Shown here: positions 17,932-28,222 of the stretch, piece after piece
How positions within the stretch are numbered: position 1 is the first letter of the stretch
Layout of the letters: every line of letters begins with the position of its first letter
The notes under the pieces: generated by a model
Database searches by the model: none
Seen by the model: only the letters and a program-made list of their open reading frames with translations
What the model was told of the DNA's origin: nothing
Program-made: the position numbers and the translations under genes
Origin: Prochlorothrix hollandica PCC 9006 = CALU 1027
GTDB lineage: Bacteria; Cyanobacteriota; Cyanobacteriia; Prochlorotrichales; Prochlorotrichaceae
NCBI RefSeq assembly: GCF_000332315.1
Contig: NZ_KB235937.1
Span: 518,923-582,922 of the forward strand
Reading direction: 5' to 3'
Length of the DNA: 64,000 nucleotides

Positions 17932-18405
17932 ATGGCCGACAAAAACACCGGATCAGGTCATAAACTGATCAGCGATAACCGCCATGCCCGGTTTCAGTAC
18001 GAAATTACCGACACCTACGAGGCGGGTATTTCCCTCCTGGGCACTGAGGTAAAGTCGATCCGTGCCGGTCGCATTAATATGCGGGATGGCTTCGCCCTGG
18101 TGCGCAATGGGGAGATTTGGCTCCACAATGTCCATATTTCCCCCTATAACCACTCTGGCTCCCATTTCAACCACGAACCCCTCCGCACCCGCAAGCTGTT
18201 GCTGCACCGGGAAGAAATTCGCAAACTACTGGGCAAGTTGGAACAAAAGGGACTGACCCTCGTGCCCCTGAAGATGTATTTCAAAAATGGCCGGGTCAAG
18301 GTGGTGGTGGGCCTGGGGAAAGGTAAAAAGCTGCACGATAAGCGGGAAACCCTGAAGAAACAGCAGGATACCCGCGAAATGGCCCGAGTCATGAAGCAAT
18401 TTTAG
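17932..18405 (+). CDS. smpB: SsrA-binding protein SmpB
   Basis: 157 residues. Binds tmRNA and brings it to stalled ribosomes for trans-translation. The OB-fold signature is complete: HKLISDNRHARFQYEI, EAGISLLGTEVKSIRAGRINMRDGFA, ISPYNHSGSHFNHEPLRTRKLLLHREEI, then the basic C-terminal tail GKKLHDKRETLKKQQDTREMARVMKQF that reaches into the decoding centre. Normal length. No tmRNA gene was seen in this window. Confidence 0.97.
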   Translation: MADKNTGSGHKLISDNRHARFQYEITDTYEAGISLLGTEVKSIRAGRINMRDGFALVRNGEIWLHNVHISPYNHSGSHFNHEPLRTRKLLLHREEIRKLLGKLEQKGLTLVPLKMYFKNGRVKVVVGLGKGKKLHDKRETLKKQQDTREMARVMKQF

Positions 18406-18630
18406 CGGTTGCTCACTAGGCTGGGTCAAATAAACAGGGTTAGAAGGGGCTGAAAACCCCACTCTTGAGCAGCACTCAAACCCAGCAGCAGGGTCAGGAA
18501 ACCTGACACCTACCCTGACCAAAACCCCGTAGGGGCGTGGTTTCCGCGCCCAAGGCAGCATCGTTTGTCAGTCAAGCCGTTCCCACTCTGTTGTCATGTC
18601 TACCTCGGATTAATGATCCTGACCGAAGAT

Positions 18631-19797
18631 TCACGATCGGCGGCGGGCTTTGCTGACCATTTTGCGGGAGAGGCGCAGGCGTAAATCCGCTTGCTCGGCC
18701 CAGTCCTGGAGAATGCGATAGAACAGTTGGCGATCGCTGGCCTGCAACACCGCCACCTGATCCGCTGTTTCGATGGCATAGGGATAGCCGCTGCCAATGA
18801 TCACCTCTCCCCGCACCCAGTCCAGCACCTCCTCCAGCCGTCCCGCTTCCGCAATCCACAGGGGCAATTCCAACCGGGCCGGTGCCCCATCATGCACCTT
18901 CAGGTACAGAAACCCCACCCGATCGCCCTGGGAACCATAGTGTTGGCTCAAAATATCCCGTTGACAGCGCAACAGGGGGCTGCGATCGCCCCACTGCATC
19001 TGGGGACTGAGAAGTTGGGCATCGTGGAGGGTGGGCAGATCCGGCAACGAGAAACTATGGTGCAACAGTTGGGTGAGGTCGCGGGCATAGGAGGTGTCCA
19101 CATAGGCCACCACGGGCACCTGATGGGTTTCGCTGGCTTGGAGCAGGGTCACCAGGGCACGGGTATAAACCTGCTGGGTTTCCGGATCAAAGGCTTCGGC
19201 AAAGGTGGCCACCAGGGAACCATCCAGGAACACCAGACAGCGGCGATCGCCCCCATGCTCCTCCACATAATCCACCAGCCGCTGCACCTCCATCTGGAAG
19301 CGGCGCAAATTCACCTTGCGATCGGCCAGCCCCCCGCTCAGATCCCGCAGGTCTTCCGGGGTCAGTAAATCTAAGCGCACGTCTTTTTCATAGTTGCCCC
19401 CCGGTTCATGGCGATTCTCGAACCACCCCACCTGCACCAGGGCCACGGGAATGGAAATATCTTTGCTGGGGTAAATTTGGGAGCCATCCACCGCGAAGGT
19501 GGCCACCCCCTCCAGCCGCTGCCGCACCCAGTTCAGGCTCTCTTCCCGGTTCTTCCAGACTAAATGGCTGGGGATAATGCCCTGGGGAGCAGCCGCCAAG
19601 GATTCCACCACCGCCTCAGGACAGTGGTGCGCCAGTTGGGAAAATTGGCTCAGGCTCTGGCGATAGCGCTGCAACCCCTGGAGGGTGGCCTGGTCAAAGC
19701 GTTTAAATTCCTGCTGCTTCTCCTGCAACAGTTCCAAAATTTGGTGCGGTCGGGTGGGCATGGGGTCTAGGGCTAGGTCAGGGTAAGGGGCAACCAT
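18631..19797 (-). CDS. nurA: NurA-domain DNA repair nuclease
   Basis: 388 residues. NurA is a 5'-3' nuclease that works with HerA helicase in DNA end processing. Seen here: FAVDGSQIYPSKDISIP (metal-binding Asp), CLVFLDGSLVATF, PVVAYVDTSYARDLTQLL and the C-terminal YPYAIETADQVAVL, the conserved blocks of the family. The frame opens nine codons further up, but that upstream ATG is the boundary of a MITE insertion and has no ribosome-binding site; AGGGGAAGG precedes the internal ATG. No herA neighbour. Confidence 0.83.
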   Translation of the reverse strand: MVAPYPDLALDPMPTRPHQILELLQEKQQEFKRFDQATLQGLQRYRQSLSQFSQLAHHCPEAVVESLAAAPQGIIPSHLVWKNREESLNWVRQRLEGVATFAVDGSQIYPSKDISIPVALVQVGWFENRHEPGGNYEKDVRLDLLTPEDLRDLSGGLADRKVNLRRFQMEVQRLVDYVEEHGGDRRCLVFLDGSLVATFAEAFDPETQQVYTRALVTLLQASETHQVPVVAYVDTSYARDLTQLLHHSFSLPDLPTLHDAQLLSPQMQWGDRSPLLRCQRDILSQHYGSQGDRVGFLYLKVHDGAPARLELPLWIAEAGRLEEVLDWVRGEVIIGSGYPYAIETADQVAVLQASDRQLFYRILQDWAEQADLRLRLSRKMVSKARRRS

Positions 19798-19823
19798 GGG
19801 TAAAATTCTGCCTTCCCCTACCA

Positions 19824-19926
19824 TACAGCAACCCTAAATCAGTTGTAGGCATCTCGGTGGCTGAAACCCTTGGTGTGGTGTGCCCCCGGAGGGGGCACAC
19901 CACACGACCCATTTAGGACTGCTGTA
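19824..19926 (-). mobile_element. MITE family 1, copy 6
   Basis: Full copy with perfect hairpin CCCCCGGAGGGGG, inserted immediately upstream of nurA. Confidence 0.87.
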
Positions 19927-19975
19927 GACCCCTGGGGGGAGTAATGGCACTGTCCTCGGAATCGCTAGGGTCGCT

Positions 19976-20275
19976 TTAGGTGTAGCTATTGTCATAAAAG
20001 CGGCGATCGAGCCAAATCCGCACCTCTGCTTCAGAGGAGAAACTCAGGTGTTGGTTATGGGGGCGATCGTAGACCTCAAACCAGGTGTGGCCCTGGCGAT
20101 CGTGGTGCTGGCTAATGTGGGGTTCGCTGCTATGGCACCCGGCTAGGGTATCTAAAACGGACTGCAATCGGGGGCTAAGGCTGTGGTTCCAGAAGTCTAC
20201 CCCAGGGCTGAAGGGATGCGGGGTTGAGACGGGAAGATGAACGCCAAAGGAGCGATTGAGGTGAAGGGCTTTCAT
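19976..20275 (-). CDS. Hypothetical protein, 99 aa
   Basis: AGGAGG precedes the chosen ATG (MKALHLNRSFGVHLP). No signal or membrane segment. A C-terminal half WFEVYDRPHNQHLSFSSEAEVRIWLDRRF looks like a small alpha/beta domain with a terminal helix. I do not recognise a family. It lies 50 bp beyond the MITE next to nurA, on the same strand, so co-transcription with nurA is possible. Confidence 0.7.
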   Translation of the reverse strand: MKALHLNRSFGVHLPVSTPHPFSPGVDFWNHSLSPRLQSVLDTLAGCHSSEPHISQHHDRQGHTWFEVYDRPHNQHLSFSSEAEVRIWLDRRFYDNSYT

Positions 20276-20432
20276 GGGGCCACCTCCTAACATTGGAGCG
20301 AGTAATGGATTTAACTGTATCTATTGTTACATTTTTTGCCACCCTTGGCCACTAGCCACCGGTCTACCCCATCCCAAACTTGCCAAATTTGTTAGGGGCA
20401 TGACAGGGCTGAAATTCAGTCGCAGGTTAGTT

Positions 20433-20549
20433 GTAGGTTGGGTTGAGCTGGCAACCCTTCCAGATCCATGGGCACAACCTTACAGAGCGAAACCCAACGA
20501 GCCACGTTATAGGTCTCTTGTTGGGTTTCGTTCCTCTACCCAACCTACG
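20433..20549. repeat. GTAGGTTGGGT inverted repeat, copy 2 (long-loop variant)
   Basis: Same arms as 13487 but with a longer, different centre. Followed at 20588-20625 by AGGTTTTTTTAGATT direct repeats that overlap the end of the oxygenase gene. Confidence 0.8.
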
Positions 20550-20603
20550 ATCGGTCGTTTCTCACAGCCAATTAACTCGATCGCACCATTAGGTTTTTTT
20601 AGA

Positions 20604-21236
20604 TTAGGTTTTTTTAGATTTTTTACGGTTATTTTGCTTTTTTTCGGCTTTAATAGCCCGCGATTCCAGATGGAGTTCTGGAATCTGTTCCAGTTCCTCC
20701 TGCGCCAAGGTGTATTGCTCACACACCAAGCTGAGGCGACTGCCCCCACTGGTGACCGCCTTCACCGAATGGGTCAAATCCCCCTGGAAAAAGACCAGGG
20801 TATTGGCCTGGGGGCGCACTTGGCCCACTTGTCGCTTGGCCGATCGCAGCACCAGTTCCCCCCCCTGCAACTCCGGGGGCACCGCCACATACAAGACACT
20901 GACCACCAGGGGCGGCAGGATGGTTTCGCAGTAGGAACGGAGGGAGCGATCGATGTGGGGATCCACCCGTGACCCTTGCCCCAACAGCAGGGGATTGAGG
21001 TAAAAGGCATTGCACTCCGGTTGCAGCACCTGATCCAGATAGGCGGTGAGGTAGGGAAAACGTTTTTGAACCGTGGGCAGGTGCGATCGCCGAAAGACAA
21101 TGGAAAATCCTTTAGTGCCCACAAAATCACGGTTCAGATTATTAACCGTCAAGTAGGGGCAGGCCAGAATTTGGCCCTGCAACTCCCGCAGGTACAGGGG
21201 GGGAAAGGCTTGGGGGTGTTGGTGGTAGTAGGGCAA
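20604..21236 (-). CDS. 2OG-Fe(II) oxygenase family protein
   Basis: 210 residues. Iron ligands of the double-stranded beta-helix fold are visible: HID in GSRVDPHIDRSLRSY and His in FFQGDLTHSVKAV, with SRLSLVCEQYT supplying the 2-oxoglutarate-binding Arg. It should hydroxylate an unknown substrate. The open frame has no ATG; TTG at 21236 is the most likely start, though translation could begin further upstream in the open frame (to 21299). The Lys-rich tail (KAEKKQNNRKKSKKT) is encoded by A/T repeats and may be a late extension. Confidence 0.75.
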   Translation of the reverse strand: MPYYHQHPQAFPPLYLRELQGQILACPYLTVNNLNRDFVGTKGFSIVFRRSHLPTVQKRFPYLTAYLDQVLQPECNAFYLNPLLLGQGSRVDPHIDRSLRSYCETILPPLVVSVLYVAVPPELQGGELVLRSAKRQVGQVRPQANTLVFFQGDLTHSVKAVTSGGSRLSLVCEQYTLAQEELEQIPELHLESRAIKAEKKQNNRKKSKKT

Positions 21237-21311
21237 CGGAACAGAAGGATAGCGTGGGGGCAGGCATAAAAATAGGACGAGTTTTAACCCGTCCTCGGTT
21301 CAATATTGCAA

Positions 21312-21412
21312 GGCGATCGTTATTTCAAGGCGATCGTGATATGGGATGGTTTAGGGCGATCGTTATTTCAAGGCGATCGTGATATGGGATGGTTTAGGGC
21401 GATCGTTAAGAT
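21312..21412. repeat. HIP1-core tandem duplication
   Basis: A ~60-bp unit (GCGATCGTTATTTCAAGGCGATCG TGATATGGGATGGTTTAGG in two parts) occurs twice in tandem with GCGATCG cores. The rest of the 21237-21651 spacer has a GGGCGGGGAAACCCCGCCC hairpin at 21603-21621, in position to end clpC transcription. Confidence 0.75.
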
Positions 21413-21651
21413 GCGATCGTCAGATCAAGGGTTCAAACCCGGAAGACCACCAGGGCAGGGATCCAGGAATCCCAGGGGAATGGGCCGATGAGGGCTTTGC
21501 ATACCCCCCTGGGGACTGGCTAACCCTGGGGTTGCTTTTGGGGCTAACTTTAGGGCTAACTTTAGGGCTGACCCCTGGTTGACTGACCAAAGAGTCAGCA
21601 TTGGGCGGGGAAACCCCGCCCCTACCAGGGTTGGGCCGCCGACTCCGGGGC

Positions 21652-24126
21652 TTACTCTGCCGCAGGCAGCAACTCCCGCTCTTCCCGGTGCTCCGACAGC
21701 ACCTTGACCTTGCCCTCTTCGTCCACATCAACCGTAGCCGTATCGCCTTCCTTGACCCGACCGGAGAGAATTTCCTCCGCCAGGGAATCTTCCAGAAGGC
21801 GCATGATGGCACGGCGCAGGGGACGGGCACCATAGCTGGGGTTGTAGCCTTCTTCCACCAAACGCTCCCGGAAGCGATCGGTCACCTCCAGATAGATTTC
21901 CTTCTCCGTCAGGCGGCTAAAGACTTCCCGCAGCATAATGTCGGCAATGGACTTGACCTCGCCCTTATTCAACTGACGGAAGACAATGATTTCATCCAAA
22001 CGGTTGAGGAACTCAGGCCGGAAGTATTGCTTCAGTTCTTCGTTCACCAAGGAGCGAATGCGATTGTATTGGGAATCCGCCGCATCTTCCCCAGAGAACT
22101 CGAACCCAAGACCGCCGCCCCCCTTTTCAATAACCTTAGAGCCAATGTTGGAGGTCATGATAATCAGGGTGTTCTTGAAGTCCACCGTGCGGCCCTTGGC
22201 ATCGGTCAGGCGACCATCCTCCAAGATTTGCAACAGCATATTGAACACATCGGGGTGGGCCTTTTCAATTTCATCAAACAGCACCACAGTATAGGGCCGA
22301 CGGCGCACGGCTTCCGTCAGTTGTCCCCCTTCGTTGTAGCCCACATAACCGGGGGGAGACCCGATCAGCTTGGAAACGGTGTGCCGCTCCATGAACTCAG
22401 ACATATCCAGGCGCACCATGGAATCTTCTGAGCCAAAGAAATAGGAGGCCAGCGCCTTGGTCAGTTCGGTTTTACCCACCCCTGTCGGGCCGGAGAAAAT
22501 AAAGCTGGCAATGGGGCGATTGGGGTTCTTCAGGCCCACCCGCGCCCGACGAATGGCACGGGACACCGCTTTGACCGCTTCATCCTGGCCAATCAGACGA
22601 CCGTGGAGGGTGTCCTCCATATTGAGCAGCTTCACAGACTCGGACTCCGTCAGCTTGCTGACGGGAACCCCAGTCCAAGAAGCAACAATTTGGGCAATGT
22701 CTTCCTCCGTCACCACGGGGGAATCATCGTCGGTGGTCCCTTCGGTTTTCTTGCTTTGGACGATGGAGCGAATTTGCCCCTTCAGTTCCATTTCCTTGTC
22801 CCGCAGTTCCCCGGCCCGATCGAAGTCCTGGGATCGCACCGCATCGTCTTTCTCCTGCAACACCTGCTTCAGTTCCTTGTCCAATTCCCGCGCAGCAGGG
22901 GGACGTTGGCAATTGATCAGGCGCACCCGTGAACCGGCTTCATCAACGAGGTCGATGGCCTTGTCGGGGAGGTAGCGATCGGAAATGTAGCGATCGGACA
23001 GCTTGGCGGCTGCATTTAGGGCTTCATCGGAAATCTTCAGCTTGTGGTGTTGCTCATAGCGTTCCCGCAAGCCATGGAGAATTTCAATGGTTTCATCAAT
23101 GCTGGGTTCACCCACCATCACCGGCTGAAAACGGCGCTCCAGGGCTGCATCCCGCTCAATATGTTTGCGGTACTCATCCAGGGTGGTGGCCCCGATGCAT
23201 TGCAGTTCTCCCCGAGCCAGGGCGGGCTTGAGGATATTGGCCGCATCGATCGCCCCTTCCGCTGCCCCCGCACCAATGAGGGTGTGGACTTCATCAATGA
23301 CCAGGATGACATTACCAGCAGAGCGGATCTCATCCATGATTTTCTTGAGGCGTTCCTCAAATTCGCCCCGATACTTAGTACCGGCCACCAGGAGACCAAT
23401 GTCCAGGGTCACCACCCGCTTTTCTTCCAGAATGTCTGGGATGTCATTTTGGGCGATGCGTTGGGCCAACCCCTCAGCAATGGCGGTTTTACCCACCCCT
23501 GGCTCCCCAATGAGAACAGGGTTGTTTTTGGTGCGGCGACCCAGAATTTGGATCACGCGCTCAATTTCCTTTTGGCGACCAACGACGGGATCGAGCTTGC
23601 TTTCGGTGGCCAATTGGGTGAGGTTGGAGCCAAACTCATCCAAGGTAGGGGTTTTGGTGCGACCAGAGCTGCCCCCGGTGGACACTTCGGCGGTTTCCCC
23701 CAGCATCCGAATGACTTGGGTGCGCACCTTGGTGAGGTCAACCCCTAGGTTTTCCAGCACCCGAGCAGCCACCCCTTCCCCTTCCCGGATCAGCCCCAGC
23801 AGTAGGTGCTCGGTGCCGATATAGTTGTGGCCCAGTTGGCGGGCCTCTTCTAGGGAAAGTTCCAAAACCCGCTTGGCTCGGGGCGTGAAGGGAATCTCCA
23901 CCGCCACAAAACCGGAGCCTCGGCCAATGATTTTCTCGACTTCAATGCGAGCGTCCTTGAGGTTGACCCCCATGGACTTCAAAACCTTGGCAGCAACTCC
24001 TGTGCCCTCGCCGATGAGACCCAGAAGAATTTGCTCCGTCCCCACAAAGTTGTGCCCAAGACGGCGAGCCTCTTCTTGAGCCAGCATAATGACTTTAATA
24101 GCCTTTTCTGTAAAGCGCTCAAACAT
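21652..24126 (-). CDS. clpC: ATP-dependent Clp protease ATP-binding subunit ClpC
   Basis: 824 residues. HSP100 unfoldase that feeds ClpP. N-terminal double ClpN repeat ([36 protein letters not shown]), AAA1 with Walker [16 protein letters not shown] and Walker [10 protein letters not shown], a UVR-type middle domain ([19 protein letters not shown]), AAA2 with [15 protein letters not shown], and the [17 protein letters not shown] pore/sensor region. The start [20 protein letters not shown] matches the family; the extra upstream codons are discarded. Normal length; an essential housekeeping gene in cyanobacteria. Confidence 0.98.
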   Translation of the reverse strand: MFERFTEKAIKVIMLAQEEARRLGHNFVGTEQILLGLIGEGTGVAAKVLKSMGVNLKDARIEVEKIIGRGSGFVAVEIPFTPRAKRVLELSLEEARQLGHNYIGTEHLLLGLIREGEGVAARVLENLGVDLTKVRTQVIRMLGETAEVSTGGSSGRTKTPTLDEFGSNLTQLATESKLDPVVGRQKEIERVIQILGRRTKNNPVLIGEPGVGKTAIAEGLAQRIAQNDIPDILEEKRVVTLDIGLLVAGTKYRGEFEERLKKIMDEIRSAGNVILVIDEVHTLIGAGAAEGAIDAANILKPALARGELQCIGATTLDEYRKHIERDAALERRFQPVMVGEPSIDETIEILHGLRERYEQHHKLKISDEALNAAAKLSDRYISDRYLPDKAIDLVDEAGSRVRLINCQRPPAARELDKELKQVLQEKDDAVRSQDFDRAGELRDKEMELKGQIRSIVQSKKTEGTTDDDSPVVTEEDIAQIVASWTGVPVSKLTESESVKLLNMEDTLHGRLIGQDEAVKAVSRAIRRARVGLKNPNRPIASFIFSGPTGVGKTELTKALASYFFGSEDSMVRLDMSEFMERHTVSKLIGSPPGYVGYNEGGQLTEAVRRRPYTVVLFDEIEKAHPDVFNMLLQILEDGRLTDAKGRTVDFKNTLIIMTSNIGSKVIEKGGGGLGFEFSGEDAADSQYNRIRSLVNEELKQYFRPEFLNRLDEIIVFRQLNKGEVKSIADIMLREVFSRLTEKEIYLEVTDRFRERLVEEGYNPSYGARPLRRAIMRLLEDSLAEEILSGRVKEGDTATVDVDEEGKVKVLSEHREERELLPAAE

Positions 24127-24266
24127 GGTCAGTATCCATCGCCTGTTGCGTGCCAGTAGGCTTGATTCTAGCACAGGGGTAGGGAGTGGGGGGGATGGGA
24201 AACGCCTCAGGGCATTGGAGGGTGCATAACGGCTGATGGAGGGGGATTTGGGCCATGGCCACGCAG

Positions 24267-24418
24267 TTTGTCCCTGGGTGCGAAGATTTCTGATTTTGTC
24301 CCTGGGTGGCGAAATTTCTGGTTTTGTCCCTCGGTGCGAAGATTTCTGGTTTTGTCCTGGGGTGGCGAGATTTCTGATTTTGTCCCTGGGTGGCGAGATC
24401 CCCGGTTTCTGTCCCAGC
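24267..24418. repeat. 28-nt tandem array
   Basis: Five units of CTGGGTGGCGAGATTTCTGATTTTGTCC with small changes, upstream of clpC. Further GGTTTCTG/GATCCCCGATTT units follow to about 24510. No gene in 24127-24623. Confidence 0.85.
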
Positions 24419-24623
24419 GTTTAAATATTGTGGATTGTGGCAAAAAAGAAACCGGGGATGTGGGCTGGATCCCCGATTTCTGTGCCTGGGTGCGGAGGTT
24501 TCTGGTTTCTGATGGAACAACGCAGGCCATCTGACAACCCCGCCCCAGGAATCGGGGATCTGGGCCGGGAGGGATTAGTCAAACCCTTTGGTTTTACCTG
24601 AATCTCGGCTTATGCTTTGTCTA

Positions 24624-24726
24624 TACAGCAACCCTAAATCGGTTGTAGGCATCTCGATAGCTGAAACCTTTGGTGTGGTGTGCCCCCTCCGGGGGCACAC
24701 CATACGACCCATTTAGGACTGCTGTA
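24624..24726 (-). mobile_element. MITE family 1, copy 7
   Basis: Full copy, perfect hairpin. Its last TA forms part of the ATG at which the downstream frame opens. Confidence 0.87.
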
Positions 24727-26867
24727 TGTGGTGTCAACTTCGGAGTCTGAAACGGGTGAATCCTCAACACGAACAAGGGAAGCTGGTGCGGTTGTCGTTG
24801 CCCCTGGGCCATAGCCTCATCCCCCGCACCCTGGGGATAACCCTGGGAATCTTAGCACCGGGGCTATGTCTACCGGGATTAGTCCTCAGCCAAACCCTGG
24901 CGGGAGAAGGGGATCGGGTACTGGATCTAGGGTCTGAACCCATTCCCCAGATCCAGAATTATGGCGATCGCCCCACCACCATCGTCGCGGTGCAACGTCC
25001 GGAGGTGTTCGCAAAAACAACCCCAGCAACCTTGGACCCAGACCTTGCCCGCCCTACCCTGGAGACTGGGGACGATCGCACGGCTGATGTTAGCCAAGAC
25101 TCCACGGTGTCCTCCAACCCAGACTTTAGCCAGAGAACCCGAATCCTCCAGTTTGAACCCGATCCCACCAGGGAGGTATGGCTAACCCAAGCCCCCTTCC
25201 CCAGCGATCGCAACGACTTGCCCACCATCCCGGAAACCGATCCCAACCGCGATCGCTTTCCCCAACCCCTCCCCCCCCAACGGCCCAGCATTGATGGGGG
25301 AGAACCGGTGCTAGAGAACGTCCCCACACCGGGCCAAAGCCTTCCCAATCCGGGTTCTGGGGTGACGGTGGAGATTCAACGCATTGAGGTGGTGGGCAGC
25401 AGTATCTACAGCCCTGAAGCCCTGGCGGAGATTACGGAACCCTATGGCAACCAAGCCCTGACCCTAGAAGATCTGCAACAGGTGGCGGATCAAATTACCC
25501 AGCGCTATTTAAATGATGGCTACATCACCTCCCGCGCCGTTCTGGTGGATCAGGAAATCGTCGATGGGGTGGTGCAGATTCAGGTCATTGAAGGGAGCTT
25601 GGCTGAGATCCGCATTGAAGGGACAGAACGCCTCAGCCAAAACTACATTAAAGATCGCATCAATCTGGGGGCCAAAACTCCCCTGCGCACCGATGCCCTG
25701 GAGGATCAACTGCGATTGCTGCGGGTAGATCCCAATATTGCCAACCTAGAGGCCAGTTTGCGGGCCAGCGACCAGGTGGGCCAAAGTATTCTCAGTGTGC
25801 GGATTGTGGAATCCCCCAATGTGGGAGGGTCCATCGGTAGCGACAACTACAGTCCTGAAAGTGTGGGGGGACAGCGCACCCGGGCCGAGGTCTATTACCG
25901 CAACATTATGGGCAATGGGGAAACCATCAGCGGTTCCTGGGATCGGAGCTATATTGGGGGGTCTGATGTTTTCCGACTGACCTACCGGATGCCCGTCAAT
26001 GCCCGCAATGGTACGGTACAGTTCCAAACAACGGTCGATCGCAACGAAATCACCCAAGTTCCCTTTGATGTCTTTGATATTTCCGGGAAAACGGAGCGCT
26101 ATGACTTCACCTATCGCCAACCCATCATCCGCAATCCCCGCCAAGAATTTGCCCTGTCCCTGAGCTACACCTACCAGGACAGCCAAACCTTTGTCCTCAA
26201 CACGGGCACCCGCATCGGTAGCACCACGGGGGCAGAAATTGACGGCACCACCCGCACCAGCGTCGTCAAGTTTGGCCAGGACTATGTGCGGCGGGATGCC
26301 TCGGGGGCGTGGGCTTTCCAGTCCCAGTTCAGCTTTGGCAATAGTTGGCTAGGGTCCACCACCCAAGATGGGGACATTCCCGATAGTCAGTTCTTTAGCT
26401 GGCTCTCCCAGGGGCAACGGGTGCAGCGGGTCAACGATCGCAACCTCCTGATTATCCAAGGAGACCTCCAGTTTGCCTCTGGACCGATGTTGGGATCCCA
26501 GCAGTTTGTCATTGGTGGGGGTCAGTCGGTGCGGGGTTACCGCCAAAATGCCCGTGCGGCTGACAGTGGCTGGCGTTTTTCCGTTGAAGATCGCTTCACA
26601 GTGCGACGGGATGAGGCAGGACAGCCTAAGCTCCAGTTAGCGCCCTTTTTTGATGCGGGTCTGGTGTGGAATTACCGCACCAATCCCAATGGTTTGAGTC
26701 AGGATACCCGCTTTTTGGCGGGGGCAGGCTTGGGGCTGATTTGGCAACCCCTGTCAGATTTCAATGTGCGGGTTGATTACGGGATTCCCTTGGTGGGAGT
26801 GTCCGATCGGGGCAACGACAGCCTCCAAAGTCGGGGTCTCTACTTCACCCTGGGCCATACCTTTTAA
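24726..26867 (+). CDS. TpsB/ShlB-type outer-membrane secretion protein
   Basis: 713 residues. Outer-membrane half of a two-partner secretion system: signal segment (about 30-58), a long disordered Pro/Asp-rich region to about 215, POTRA_2 (VEIQRIEVVGSSIYSPEALAEI...GYITSRAVL), second POTRA, then a 16-strand barrel with NVGGSIGSDNYSPESVGGQRTRA, QFVIGGGQSVRGYRQN (the conserved VRGY tip) and a final aromatic LYFTLGHTF. It would export a large TpsA adhesin or cytolysin; none is adjacent. The first ATG coincides with the MITE boundary, so the native start may be downstream, for example GTG near 24786. Confidence 0.88.
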   Translation: MWCQLRSLKRVNPQHEQGKLVRLSLPLGHSLIPRTLGITLGILAPGLCLPGLVLSQTLAGEGDRVLDLGSEPIPQIQNYGDRPTTIVAVQRPEVFAKTTPATLDPDLARPTLETGDDRTADVSQDSTVSSNPDFSQRTRILQFEPDPTREVWLTQAPFPSDRNDLPTIPETDPNRDRFPQPLPPQRPSIDGGEPVLENVPTPGQSLPNPGSGVTVEIQRIEVVGSSIYSPEALAEITEPYGNQALTLEDLQQVADQITQRYLNDGYITSRAVLVDQEIVDGVVQIQVIEGSLAEIRIEGTERLSQNYIKDRINLGAKTPLRTDALEDQLRLLRVDPNIANLEASLRASDQVGQSILSVRIVESPNVGGSIGSDNYSPESVGGQRTRAEVYYRNIMGNGETISGSWDRSYIGGSDVFRLTYRMPVNARNGTVQFQTTVDRNEITQVPFDVFDISGKTERYDFTYRQPIIRNPRQEFALSLSYTYQDSQTFVLNTGTRIGSTTGAEIDGTTRTSVVKFGQDYVRRDASGAWAFQSQFSFGNSWLGSTTQDGDIPDSQFFSWLSQGQRVQRVNDRNLLIIQGDLQFASGPMLGSQQFVIGGGQSVRGYRQNARAADSGWRFSVEDRFTVRRDEAGQPKLQLAPFFDAGLVWNYRTNPNGLSQDTRFLAGAGLGLIWQPLSDFNVRVDYGIPLVGVSDRGNDSLQSRGLYFTLGHTF

Positions 26868-27227
26868 GGGTTGATCCCGTTCAGACAATATTTACCCCCT
26901 CTGGGGAGGGATCCGGGGGGTGGGTCAACCTATGGCACCCACAGGCAGTATTGCAATCTCTGCTGCGATCGCAAGGTCTGAACCACCCCTAACCCCTCCG
27001 TAGGAGGGGAACCGGAGCGCATTCTCCCCCAAAGTTGGGAGGCTAGGAGAGCTAGGAGCAGGGTTTCGAGGTTTAGATCCATGGGTGGGTACACCGTAGG
27101 GTCTACTGAGGGGGTCAAGACCCAGCCCTAGGGGTAAGTTTTCGGCGATCGCAACCAGAGGGGAGGGGAATCTACCAGTAGGATAGATCTATGGCTATTC
27201 ACTGTAAAACTGCTAGATAACACCACT
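26868..27227. other. Spacer with dispersed repeat
   Basis: 26935-27115 resembles 14440-14545 (CACCCCTAACCCCTCCG, GGGGAACCGG, GGGTACACCGTAGGGTC). No gene. Confidence 0.55.
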
Positions 27228-27767
27228 ATGCTGCAATCTTGCCAACGCCTACTGCGCCCCCTGACAACCATCACCTCCCTCGGCCTGGTGATGATCCTGG
27301 CCCTGGGGGTGATCCTGGGGGGACTGATGGCCCACCCCACCCCGGCCCTAGCCCAAGACTATCGGGTTAACTACACCCTGTCCGACCTCAGCAACCAAGA
27401 CTTCTCCGGCAAAAACCTGGAGGGGACCTCCCTGGCGGGGGCCACCCTGCGCCAAACTAATTTTGCGGGAGCCAACCTGCGGGGAACGATTTTGACCAAA
27501 GCGGATTTCACCGAGGCGAATTTGGCGGGGGCGGATCTGACGGCGGCCTTTGCCGATCGCATCAGCTTCGATCGCGCCAACCTCACCGATGCCGTGATCG
27601 TCGGTCTGATCGCCACCGGCACCACCTTCACCGATGCCGACATCACCGGGGCTGATTTTTCCTTTACGATTCTCGATCGCTACCAAACCTATCTCCTCTG
27701 CCAGCGGGCCACAGGGTTCAATCCCACCACGGGGGTTAGCACCAAAATGAGCTTAAGTTGTCGCTAA
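27228..27767 (+). CDS. Exported pentapeptide-repeat protein
   Basis: 179 residues. Signal peptide ends ALA at about residue 42 (VILGGLMAHPTPALAQD). Then tandem A(D/N)LxX repeats: LSNQDFSGKNLEGTSLAGATLRQ, ANLRGTILTKADFTEANLAGADL, forming a right-handed quadrilateral helix. Two Cys near the end (LLCQRATG, LSCR) could form a disulfide. The layout matches thylakoid-lumen pentapeptide proteins such as plant TL17; the role of these proteins is not established. Confidence 0.85.
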   Translation: MLQSCQRLLRPLTTITSLGLVMILALGVILGGLMAHPTPALAQDYRVNYTLSDLSNQDFSGKNLEGTSLAGATLRQTNFAGANLRGTILTKADFTEANLAGADLTAAFADRISFDRANLTDAVIVGLIATGTTFTDADITGADFSFTILDRYQTYLLCQRATGFNPTTGVSTKMSLSCR

Positions 27768-27818
27768 AGGCTGTATTCCGCCCCCCAGATCAGATCCAGC
27801 CCCGTTAGTCTTGTCCCC

Positions 27819-28205
27819 ATGAAATCCTGGCCCTTCAAACAAGGTGCAGTGGCCCTGTTTGCCCTGTTTCTGATTTTTGTGATTATCCGTGCCAACCAGG
27901 GCAACTTGCCGCCCCTGTTGCGGTTCTACGCCAACTTGCCCCTGGGGGATAAGGTGGGCCATGGGCTGCTGATGGGGACCCTCTCATTTTTGGTGAACTG
28001 GGCGTGGCAGGGGCAGTGTTGGCGCTGGCGATCGTGGCCCATCCCCAAAGGCAGCGTTGTGGTGCTGGCGATCGTCACCCTGGAAGAACTGAGCCAGGGC
28101 TTCATTCCCAGCCGCAGTCTGTCCTGGAGCGACTGGTTCGCCGATCTCGGGGGCATTGTCCTAGGGGGCTGGTTAGCGGTTCGCTTAACCCGATCGCGAC
28201 CCTAA
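27819..28205 (+). CDS. VanZ-like small membrane protein
   Basis: 128 residues with about four hydrophobic segments. The VanZ-family landmarks are LPLGDKVGHGLLMGTLSFL and EELSQGFIPSRSLSWSDWFADLGGIVLG. Function of such cyanobacterial members is unknown. 51 bp after the pentapeptide gene on the same strand; possibly one transcript. Its stop faces the M48 gene 17 bp away. Confidence 0.85.
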   Translation: MKSWPFKQGAVALFALFLIFVIIRANQGNLPPLLRFYANLPLGDKVGHGLLMGTLSFLVNWAWQGQCWRWRSWPIPKGSVVVLAIVTLEELSQGFIPSRSLSWSDWFADLGGIVLGGWLAVRLTRSRP

Positions 28206-28222
28206 AACCCCAGATCCTGGGC

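Noticed and set aside
20274-20972. 232-aa plus-strand frame
   Set aside because: Mostly antisense to the 2OG-Fe(II) oxygenase and a dispersed repeat; no start signal.
21601-23824. Long plus-strand frames antisense to clpC
   Set aside because: Shadows of a highly conserved gene on the other strand.
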